A DNA stretch of 13,157 nt from Bacteroidota bacterium. Lineage in GTDB: Bacteria; Bacteroidota; Bacteroidia; Chitinophagales; Saprospiraceae. The stretch lies in assembly GCA_008501835.1 (NCBI GenBank), contig QQUB01000118.1, forward strand, positions 1-13,157, read 5' to 3'. The translations under genes and the position numbers were made by a program. Positions within the stretch are counted from its first letter, which is position 1. The number at the start of each line of letters is the position of its first letter. Positions 8,365 to 13,085 of this stretch are shown piece after piece. The notes beneath the pieces were generated by a model. It saw nothing but the letters and a program-made list of their open reading frames with translations, made no database searches and was not told the DNA's origin.

Positions 8365-8440
8365 TCTCCTCATAAATGAGGATATTATTCAAACCCATAA
8401 AAAGGATGGTTTCCAGGAGGCATTTATACCCCAACTTTGT
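8365..8440 (+). promoter_or_regulatory. Shared upstream element, copy 2 (before the lectin gene)
   Basis: Matches 6816-6892 along its length: TCTCCTCATAAATG, TATTC, GTTTCC and a CAACTTTG box (8432-8439). The palindrome is perfect here, CCTCAT-AA-ATGAGG (8368-8381). In copy 1 the single change makes a G-T pair, so an RNA stem would be kept in both copies. Confidence 0.6.
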
Positions 8441-8483
8441 GGTATGATCATTAACTGATTTTTTCATTAAAAATACCATAGTC

Positions 8484-9260
8484 ATGAATACCAGAATTCA
8501 AATTATCGCAACACTGTTCATTTTAAGTTTCATCACTATCAACACCAAGGCCTCAATTCTTTATACAGGTTCAACTGCCTATGGTGGCAACGGCGGACAA
8601 TCATTCATACTTCCTGAAGTATTGGCAACCGGTAATGTCTCTAATTTTGGGGACATGAAAAAAATATCCCTCAAAGTAAGTAACCGTATAGAAAAGATCC
8701 AGGTTACCTGGTCGATGAAGAGGGGTGGCGCTTTTACTGAAGGAACCGGAGAGAACGGAGGCACCTGGAAACATATTTACCTGGCCAATGGGGAGTATAT
8801 CACCAAGGTTACGGGTAAAACGGGTCGCTTCGTTAATCAGGTTACTTTTTACACCAACTACCGCAGAAAATTCGGCCCCTTTGGTGGCAATGAAGGAACT
8901 CCCTTCCAAATAACAGTGCCTGCCGGGTATAAGGTATTCGGATTTTTTGGCAACTCGGGCCAGTGCATCGACAAATTAGGACTTGTTTACGAAGTGGATG
9001 AAGATAAGATCAATAATAATCCACCAGTAGTCACCCGCCCTCCTTCCGGTAATCAATCTGGAAATTCGGGCAGACCGGCTCCTCGTCCTTCAGCTACCAA
9101 TCCACAAAATGTAAGAGATCATCGCAACCAGACAACCGGGAGAAAACCGACTCCAAAGAAAAGAACCGGCAAAGTTGTTGACCACCGAAAAGACCTTGAG
9201 AAAGAACGCAGGGAGTGGCTACTTGAGAACGGCTTTGACCCTGATCGTGCAGGCGGATAG
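8484..9260 (+). CDS. Secreted jacalin-type lectin with basic disordered tail
   Basis: The product has 258 residues and a signal peptide (about 1-23). Residues about 33-170 form a jacalin-like lectin domain: Y-G-G-N-G-G-Q-S-F near the start, then I-E-K-I-Q-V-T-W, L-A-N-G-E-Y-I-T-K-V-T-G, F-Y-T-N-Y-R-R-K-F-G-P-F-G and G-F-F-G-N-S-G-Q-C-I-D. G159-Q-C-I-D163 fits the G-x-x-x-D loop that, with the N-terminal glycine loop, binds sugars (often mannose) in this family. The last ~85 residues are rich in Pro, Asn, Arg and Lys and look disordered; the final E-R-R-E-W-L-L-E-N-G-F-D-P segment may form a short helix. There is no T9SS signature, so the route across the outer membrane is unclear. It probably binds surface or environmental glycans. 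Strong terminator at 9281. Confidence 0.86.
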   Translation: MNTRIQIIATLFILSFITINTKASILYTGSTAYGGNGGQSFILPEVLATGNVSNFGDMKKISLKVSNRIEKIQVTWSMKRGGAFTEGTGENGGTWKHIYLANGEYITKVTGKTGRFVNQVTFYTNYRRKFGPFGGNEGTPFQITVPAGYKVFGFFGNSGQCIDKLGLVYEVDEDKINNNPPVVTRPPSGNQSGNSGRPAPRPSATNPQNVRDHRNQTTGRKPTPKKRTGKVVDHRKDLEKERREWLLENGFDPDRAGG

Positions 9261-9280
9261 GAAAATAGCAAGCATGATTT

Positions 9281-9319
9281 ATCCCGAATTTTGATAAAAA
9301 TCAAAATTCGGGATTTTTT
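9281..9319 (+). terminator. Strong intrinsic terminator of the lectin gene
   Basis: Perfect 15-bp stem ATCCCGAATTTTGAT (9281-9295) with its complement (9300-9314), loop AAAA, then a T-run to 9319. It lies 20 bp after the stop codon. The A/T content could also allow some termination on the opposite strand. Confidence 0.93.
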
Positions 9320-9563
9320 ATATGGCTAAAGATGATCGATCCTACGAGATTGTTCCTTTCTCATTCGTATTATTGGAAATATAAAAGGCCATTGACAAAG
9401 TCGTATAAAAGCAATATTTTTACCTTAACAATATGTAACACCCTAAAGGATCGAGGATTACAGCCTTTCCTTTTCATTGACGAAAATGTCTCTCTCCATT
9501 CAGATTAGCAAAAAATCTTGTACTTATAGTTTTCGTATGCATTTTATTATTTCCCCTTTGATT

Positions 9564-9571
9564 TAGCTTTG
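9564..9571 (+). promoter_or_regulatory. Putative -7 box TAGCTTTG
   Basis: Exact match to the Bacteroidota TAnnTTTG consensus, 42 bp before the ATG at 9614. A convincing -33 TTG is not visible at the right spacing. If real, a TTG start inside this box (9569) is excluded and the ATG at 9614 is favoured. Confidence 0.45.
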
Positions 9572-9613
9572 GAACCCAAAAAAGCAATCAAAGAAAAACT
9601 AAAACCGAATATT

Positions 9614-11104
9614 ATGGCTGAAAAAAAAGGAGGTGAAAAAGCAAAAGGATTTAAGCATTTTTTGACCACAATAATTTCCTCCCGCAAATTAAAAGCAAGT
9701 CAAAGATTATCCAATCATTTGCCCCAGCTTGTCGGACCGATAGAGTATTACAAAAGTCTTTCTGAATTAACAGAGGAAGAAAAAACCTGGCTAAAGAGCG
9801 CTGAATCAAAAATTGCCGAAATTAACCAGGCACGTTTAGATCTGAATTCTGAAACCGGGTGGAAAATTTACAAACAACTAAGACGCGAACTGCTTACACT
9901 CGATTATAAATACAGGAAGGCTTATTGTATCAATGAAGCCATGACTATTTTTTATGAGTCAAATAAAAAGATTAAGCCGGGATCGTGGCGAATAAAAACA
10001 ATCAATAGTCTACTCGCCATTCCTGACCCAACAGAAGAAAAAATCGAGGAGATAAAAAAAGTTCTGGAAAGTTCAGCGTTAGAGGATAAAGAACTGTCGA
10101 AAAAAATATTAGACCTGATTCCTAAGGCTGACGATGGAACAAAAGTCAAAAACATTTTTAATCCCGATGTTCCTCTGGAAAATATAGTATATGCAGCCAA
10201 GATACTGGATGAATATCAGGATAATTTTTATGCAGACCTGGAAGCATTCAATAATAGAATTCAGCTATTGGGCAAGCTTGTTTTTCTTTCTCTTTTAATT
10301 TGGATCCTGTTTGCCCCCAACCTGGGACATTTTCCAAATGCCAAGGATTTAAGTGAGGCTGTTATAGAAAAACAGGCAGAAGCATTCTGGGAGGCTGTCC
10401 ATGCGAAAGATTCCGTTACGCTACAGCAAAATGAAGAAGAGGAACCACCTGTACCAGCTGTCGATAAAGATTCTTTAGACCAGGGAGGCGATGAAAGTTC
10501 AGCAACACAAGAGACTTCTGAATCCCAAACGGACACGTTGCCGGCAGATCCCCCATCTGTAGATACACCGGAAATTGAATCCATTATTCCGGATACTCCA
10601 CAGACCAACAATTCCTCTATGGACCAACCTTTGGGCAGTGCTAAAAAGGACTCGCCTAAAAAAAATGTACCCGATAAAAAGGAAACAACACCTGATAAAA
10701 AGGCGGCTAAACCTGATAAGGATCCCAATAAGCAAAAAATTTCATGGTGGAAGAAACACTATGAAGCCCGCAGGTTATCCTTATTTGTTATTCTAACCGG
10801 TTTCATCGGTTCTTTGGTCAGTGCATTTTTAAGATCCATCAAGATTGGTGAAAAAGCTTTTATTCCCAATAAATTCTTTGGCAGGTCTGTAATGAACGCC
10901 AGGCTCATGCTGTCAACAGCATCTGCTTTGGCAATTTACATCTTTCTGAGCACCGGAGTTATATTCATTTTCCAGGGGCCAATCAGTTTTGAATTACTAT
11001 TGACCTTTGCCTTTGTTGCTGGTTTCTCTGAAAGGCTGATCCTCAGAAGCGTTGAAAAATTGACCAAGGAAGAGTTGTATATGGGCAGGAAGAAGAAGGA
11101 TTAG
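9614..11104 (+). CDS. Membrane protein with acidic Pro-rich linker, unrecognised family
   Basis: The ATG at 9614 gives 496 residues; an in-frame TTG at 9569 would add 15 but overlaps a promoter-like box. The N-terminal ~215 residues are charged, mostly helical and cytoplasm-like. A first membrane helix (about 219-235) is followed by a ~140-residue hydrophilic linker. Its middle (about 270-375) is rich in Glu, Asp, Ser, Pro and Lys and has three near-repeats of P-D-K-K (V-P-D-K-K, T-P-D-K-K, K-P-D-K-D). Three more hydrophobic segments lie at about 388-406, 437-454 and 458-472. The last is followed by G-F-S-E-R-L-I-L-R-S, a motif I recall from the C-terminus of poorly characterised bacterial membrane proteins. 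With four helices, both ends would be cytoplasmic and the linker periplasmic. The function is unknown; a sensory or scaffold role is only a guess. Confidence 0.8.
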   Translation: MAEKKGGEKAKGFKHFLTTIISSRKLKASQRLSNHLPQLVGPIEYYKSLSELTEEEKTWLKSAESKIAEINQARLDLNSETGWKIYKQLRRELLTLDYKYRKAYCINEAMTIFYESNKKIKPGSWRIKTINSLLAIPDPTEEKIEEIKKVLESSALEDKELSKKILDLIPKADDGTKVKNIFNPDVPLENIVYAAKILDEYQDNFYADLEAFNNRIQLLGKLVFLSLLIWILFAPNLGHFPNAKDLSEAVIEKQAEAFWEAVHAKDSVTLQQNEEEEPPVPAVDKDSLDQGGDESSATQETSESQTDTLPADPPSVDTPEIESIIPDTPQTNNSSMDQPLGSAKKDSPKKNVPDKKETTPDKKAAKPDKDPNKQKISWWKKHYEARRLSLFVILTGFIGSLVSAFLRSIKIGEKAFIPNKFFGRSVMNARLMLSTASALAIYIFLSTGVIFIFQGPISFELLLTFAFVAGFSERLILRSVEKLTKEELYMGRKKKD

Positions 11105-11132
11105 GAAACTTACAGGGTTCATTACTTAAATC

Positions 11133-11166
11133 AAGTTGCGGGTTAGGGTTGAAGAAATTTAGCAAA
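11133..11166. repeat. Shortened heptamer repeat, copy 3, with shared 15-bp flank
   Basis: TTGCGGGTTAGGGTTG, a decayed form of the CGGGTTR repeat, is followed by AAGAAATTTAGCAAA (11152-11166), identical to 6772-6786. It lies 28 bp after the stop codon of the membrane protein gene. Confidence 0.75.
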
Positions 11167-11259
11167 AAACACTCCTTTTCTTTCGGGGTTATATACTGAA
11201 TTATTGAAAAAATCACCTTGATTGATCCAGCTCGCAACTTTAGTTATTTAAAATCTTGG

Positions 11260-11350
11260 GGTGAACCCGGGACTCTAACTCCCGACCAGTGGTACGGACT
11301 TTATCTTTCACCGTCCCAAGGCTAAATTCTACCTGTGAAACCAGGTTCCC
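11260..11350 (-). tRNA. tRNA-like, Pro(GGG)-like, with long variable arm
   Basis: A 91-nt fold. Acceptor GGGAACC pairs with GGTTCAC at six of seven positions. A D arm with G-G and 4-bp stem (two G-T) is followed by an anticodon arm TAGCC/GGTGA (one mismatch) with loop TTGGGAC. A 23-nt variable arm and a perfect 5-bp T stem (CGGGA/TCCCG) with loop GTTAGAG complete it. CCA is encoded after the discriminator C. The anticodon reads GGG (Pro), but proline tRNAs do not have a long variable arm and the T loop lacks C56. It may be a decayed class II tRNA or a specialised one. Confidence 0.45.
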
Positions 11351-11373
11351 GAATTTTGTAAAACTTAAAGTCG

Positions 11374-11445
11374 TAGCGATGATTGGGATCGAACCAATGA
11401 TCTTCTCCATGTAAGGGAGCTGCGTTGCCACTACGCCACATCGCT
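11374..11445 (-). tRNA. tRNA-Val (anticodon UAC)
   Basis: A 72-nt cloverleaf. Acceptor AGCGATG pairs fully with CATCGCT. D arm GCGT/ACGC has loop AGTGGCA. The anticodon stem GCTCC/GGAGA has one mismatch and loop CTTACAT, giving anticodon UAC. Variable loop is 5 nt. T arm ATTGG/CCAAT has canonical loop TTCGATC. No CCA is encoded. It starts with A and has T-G at 8-9, unlike a housekeeping valine tRNA as I know it. It lies 7 bp from the Gly tRNA. Confidence 0.8.
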
Positions 11446-11452
11446 TTATTTG

Positions 11453-11523
11453 AGCGAGTAGACGGTAACGATCCGTCGTCTTCCGGGTGGAAGCCGGAGG
11501 CTCTGCCATTGAGCTATACTCGC
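11453..11523 (-). tRNA. tRNA-Gly (anticodon UCC) with reversed 54/58 T-loop pair
   Basis: A 71-nt cloverleaf. Acceptor GCGAGTA/TACTCGC with discriminator U, D arm GCTC/GAGC, anticodon stem TCCGG/CCGGA with loop CTTCCAC (UCC). Everything matches bacterial glycine tRNA except the T loop. With perfect T stem GACGG/CCGTC the loop is ATCGTTA, so the invariant U54-A58 pair is A54-U58. CCA is not encoded. Confidence 0.83.
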
Positions 11524-11531
11524 ATTGTTTG

Positions 11532-11602
11532 TGATCCCGACGGGTCTTCCCGCTCATGAAAATCATAGTCGTTTGCTCTCCTTGTTTTTCTATGACGGGA
11601 TA
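11532..11602 (-). tRNA. Decayed Glu-like tRNA element
   Basis: The 3' end (11531-11547 on the plus strand) repeats 17 bases of the Glu tRNA at 11656-11672. A 5' TATCCCG pairs with CGGGATC at six of seven positions, 71 nt apart. The T stem is kept (GCGGG/CCCGT) but its loop is only AAGA. The middle forms a different hairpin (TCATAG/CTATGA), with TTTTCA recalling a Glu anticodon loop. It is probably a partial duplication or degenerate copy. Confidence 0.35.
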
Positions 11603-11656
11603 AACTTCTTTCTCGACCCTGGAATTCAATCAGACCTACCTTCGGTAGAGTCTTGG

Positions 11657-11731
11657 TGATCCCGACGGGTCTCGAACCCGCTACCTCCGCCGTGAAAGGG
11701 CGACGACTTGAGCCACTCCGTCCCCGGGACC
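11657..11731 (-). tRNA. tRNA-Glu (anticodon UUC)
   Basis: A 75-nt cloverleaf with acceptor GGTCCCG/CGGGATC (one G-T), anticodon arm TCGCC/GGCGG with the typical Glu loop CTTTCAC, and T arm GCGGG/CCCGT with canonical loop TTCGAGA. Discriminator A is followed by encoded CCA. The D arm is unusual: 3-bp stem GAC/GTC, a 12-nt loop, and G-G in place of U8. It is otherwise a convincing Glu tRNA. Confidence 0.83.
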
Positions 11732-11736
11732 GCTTT

Positions 11737-11775
11737 GAATGATGAATATCGAATATCCAACACCCAATGTAGAAG
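11737..11775. repeat. GAATATCGAATATCCAAC repeat, copy 1
   Basis: A GAATATC-GAATATCC sequence followed by an AATGT-containing stretch. An inverted relative lies at 11841-11885 and a short piece (TTGAATATCGAACTTCC) at 11991-12008. All lie between tRNA elements. Confidence 0.6.
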
Positions 11776-11776
11776 G

Positions 11777-11827
11777 GAGTGTGAGTAAAGAGTTTTGGGT
11801 GTGAAGAAATAAACATTACTCACACTC
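11777..11827. repeat. Inverted repeat with 11-bp perfect arms
   Basis: GAGTGTGAGTA (11777-11787) and TACTCACACTC (11817-11827) are exact complements. Inner sequence (GTTTTGGGTGTG) can also pair with the next segment (CACACTCAAAAC) with one G-T. It sits between the two GAATATCC repeats, so the whole 11737-11885 block is a loose inverted repeat. Confidence 0.65.
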
Positions 11828-11840
11828 AAAACCCGTACCC

Positions 11841-11885
11841 AAACACTTCGTTATTGGACATTCTGCGGTTGGATATTCTACATTC
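11841..11885. repeat. GAATATCC-type repeat, inverted copy
   Basis: On the minus strand it reads GAATGTAGAATATCCAAC, then GAATGTCCAATAACGAAG. It is the inverted partner of 11737-11775. Confidence 0.6.
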
Positions 11886-11894
11886 CACCGGCAG

Positions 11895-11971
11895 TGCTCA
11901 AGGTTGGACTCGAACCAACATTTTCAACCTTTACCTGACTCCGGCATATCAGACCGGGCGGTTACTTGAGC
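11895..11971 (-). tRNA. tRNA-like, Ile(GAU)-like, apparently without a D arm
   Basis: A 77-nt element. The acceptor GCTCAAG/CTTGAGC and the T arm GTTGG/CCAAC with loop TTCGAGT are perfect. The best anticodon arm is CCGGT/GCCGG with loop CTGATAT, anticodon GAU (Ile). That leaves only 7 nt where the D arm should be, and a 21-nt variable region with a small hairpin of its own (TCAG/TTGA). Reading that hairpin as the anticodon arm instead gives AAA, which is unlikely in bacteria. It could be a rearranged tRNA or a tRNA-like decoy. Confidence 0.5.
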
Positions 11972-12014
11972 GAATGCGGCCCTACGGGCCTTGAATATCG
12001 AACTTCCTTCTAAA

Positions 12015-12043
12015 TTTTGCACTCTGCACTTTACACTCTTCAT
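12015..12043. repeat. TGCACTCTGCACTTT repeat, copy 2
   Basis: Its core 12018-12032 is identical to 8308-8322. It lies between the Ile-like and Leu tRNAs, next to a piece of the GAATATC repeat. Confidence 0.65.
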
Positions 12044-12054
12044 TCCTCAAATGG

Positions 12055-12150
12055 TACCTCAGACAGGACTCGAATCTACCTGGCTCGGCAGACAGGCCTG
12101 TACTAAACGGTTTCTAAGACCGCCACCTCTTCCGTTTGGGCTACTGAGGC
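12055..12150 (-). tRNA. tRNA-Leu (anticodon UAG), enlarged variable arm
   Basis: A 96-nt class II fold. Acceptor GCCTCAG/CTGAGGT (one G-T), discriminator A and encoded CCA. The anticodon arm GCGGT/ACCGT has loop CTTAGAA, anticodon UAG. The T loop TTCGAGT is canonical but the T stem (GTAGA/CCTGT) is weak, with two G-T pairs and one mismatch. The variable arm is about 27 nt and contains the palindrome ACAGGCCTGT; leucine tRNAs usually have 12-15 nt there. Confidence 0.7.
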
Positions 12151-12159
12151 ATTATTGTT

Positions 12160-12231
12160 GTGGCAATACGGGAGTCGAACCCTGCCCTTTGGTGCTTCAA
12201 CCAACGCTCTCCCACGAAAGCTTTATTGCCA
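12160..12231 (-). tRNA. tRNA-like, Phe(GAA)-like, irregular
   Basis: The ends form a perfect 8-bp helix TGGCAATA/TATTGCCA, one pair longer than usual. D stem GCTT/GAGC is good. The anticodon arm is TTGG/CCAA with an 8-nt loop TTGAAGCA, read as GAA if U33 is kept. The T loop TTCGACT is canonical, but the stem has a bulge. CCA is not encoded. It is the first element of the array in the direction of transcription, 9 bp upstream of the Leu gene. Confidence 0.5.
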
Positions 12232-12496
12232 GTGGAATGCAATCCGAAAATGTATTATTTTAAATTTTACATTTTGCGGTTTTGCATTTTATCTCCTTTG
12301 GAGGTATGAGCTTTCTGTAAAGGTTGCCCTTTACTATCATGCTCCATACTCTATATATTTCTTATTGAATTTGGAAAACAACTACGAATGGTTGTTCTAA
12401 AAAAGATATGCCGCCCGGAGTTGTCTTCTGACAATCCGGAATACTTTTAATCTAGATCGTCAGAAAAGGAATAATTGAAAAAATAATAAAGACAAA

Positions 12497-12562
12497 GAGA
12501 TAGGCCCCCTCATGGAGTTGAGTACTCTGGCCTTCCGCAGCAATAGAGCTGCGTTCAATCTC
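12497..12562. ncRNA. Three-way-junction RNA candidate, strand unknown
   Basis: GAGAT (12497-12501) pairs with ATCTC (12558-12562). Inside lie AGGCC/GGCCT (12502-12506 with 12529-12533, enclosing a further GAGT/ACTC hairpin) and CGCAGC/GCTGCG (12536-12541 with 12548-12553, loop AATAGA). All stems are perfect and nearly adjacent. It might be another rearranged tRNA (a TTGAGTA loop on a 5-bp stem resembles a Leu GAG anticodon arm) or an unrelated small RNA. No promoter or clear terminator is assigned. Confidence 0.35.
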
Positions 12563-12713
12563 AGAAAATTCGATATGTCGAAATGTTTGTCTCATTTTTC
12601 AATTTCCCCTTCCGGGTTTTTTATTGAATTTGAAACCTAAAACTTAAATGGAAAAGAAAAAGTTCCGGAATAGGAAAAATTTTTACGATTCAGTTAATCT
12701 GCACCGTAAATTT

Positions 12714-12755
12714 AAAACCACAATAGACACATAGTTCACATAGAAACAATCTATA
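12714..12755. repeat. CACATAG-type short-period repeat
   Basis: ACCACAATAGACACATAGTT followed by CACATAGAAACAATCTATAG. I recall closely similar CACATAG sequences as common intergenic repeats in Bacteroidota. Only one copy is in this window. Confidence 0.45.
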
Positions 12756-12761
12756 GTATGA

Positions 12762-13085
12762 TCAATTCGCTTCAATCTCCAATAACACAATAGTAATCTC
12801 CCAACATTCATCCGAATCTTCGTAACTGATCAATACCTCAACGGGGTAATTTTCAATATCCGCCGAAGTAAAATCACTGTCTTCAGGAAAATCAATAAAA
12901 TGGTGTTGGACGCCATCAATATCAATAAACCACCCACTACAACAAATAGTAGGACAAGCCATTGGATTAGGCATCGTGATGGTGGCTTCTACCAGGTCAT
13001 TGTTGTTGTCGGGAGGGGTAACTTCGTCCTGACAATTGGCAAAAAGTATGATGGCGAATAAGGAAAGAAATATGATATTCTTCAT
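12762..13085 (-). CDS. Small cysteine-containing lipoprotein (107 aa)
   Basis: The product starts M-K-N-I-I-F-L-S-L-F-A-I-I-L-F-A-N-C: a lipoprotein signal peptide with C18 as the lipidated residue (relaxed lipobox F-A-N-C). An acidic, Asn- and Pro-rich spacer follows (19-31). The mature domain has C44, C48, C49 (A-C-P-T-I-C-C) and C94, then G-W-F-I-D-I-D-G-V-Q-H-H-F-I-D-F-P-E and an acidic beta-rich end. I recall similar small lipoproteins with a C-x-G-W-x-I-x-I-D-G motif in Bacteroidota, without known function. The cysteines could form disulfides or bind metal. The start at 13085 is fixed by the signal peptide; no strong ribosome-binding site is visible. It is encoded alone. Confidence 0.78.
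   Translation of the reverse strand: MKNIIFLSLFAIILFANCQDEVTPPDNNNDLVEATITMPNPMACPTICCSGWFIDIDGVQHHFIDFPEDSDFTSADIENYPVEVLISYEDSDECWEITIVLLEIEAN

Larger units (their letters stand above)
8091..8483. other. Intergenic region between the PLAT-like and lectin genes
   Basis: This 393-bp gap holds the terminator of the PLAT-like gene (8118-8150), a short TGCACTCTGCACTTT repeat (8303-8330) and copy 2 of the shared upstream element (8365-8440). From about 8151 to 8300 I see no gene, hairpin or repeat. Confidence 0.7.
9261..9613. other. Intergenic region with terminator and putative promoter
   Basis: This gap holds the lectin terminator (9281-9319), then about 240 bp of AT-rich DNA without repeats or hairpins that I can see, then a promoter-like box TAGCTTTG (9564-9571) before the membrane-protein gene. 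Confidence 0.6.
12232..12761. other. Gene-free region upstream of the tRNA array
   Basis: This 530-bp stretch has no convincing protein gene. It holds a TTTTGCATTTT-rich stretch (12265-12292), several hairpins (AACAAC/GTTGTT at 12377-12396; CCGG..TTGTC/GACAA..CCGG at 12415-12439; TTCAAT/ATTGAA at 12598-12628), the three-way-junction candidate (12497-12562) and a CACATAG repeat (12714-12755). A TACATTTT sequence on the minus strand near 12250 could be a weak -7 box for the array. Confidence 0.5.

Noticed and set aside
8421..8446. Hairpin ATACC..GGTAT in the lectin leader as a riboswitch
   Set aside because: The pairing is not kept in the matching leader of the PLAT-like gene, so there is no support for a conserved RNA structure there.
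10261..10728. 155-codon minus-strand Ser/Gly-rich frame
   Set aside because: It is the antisense shadow of the acidic linker of the membrane protein at 9614-11104.
11240..11829. Open frames of 67-129 codons on the minus strand (11240-11629, 11514-11816, 11626-11829)
   Set aside because: They run straight through the Glu, Gly, Val and Pro-like tRNA elements and their translation is low-complexity and Arg/Ser-rich, so they are chance frames.
12279..12302. Short leader peptide on the minus strand with AAGGAG before ATG
   Set aside because: The frame has only about six codons and lies in a low-complexity TTTTGCATTTT stretch, so the ribosome-binding site looks accidental.
11991..12400. Open frames on the plus strand over the Leu and Phe-like elements (11991-12263, 12155-12400)
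   Set aside because: They overlap folded tRNA elements antisense and have no signal peptide, domain or ribosome-binding site.
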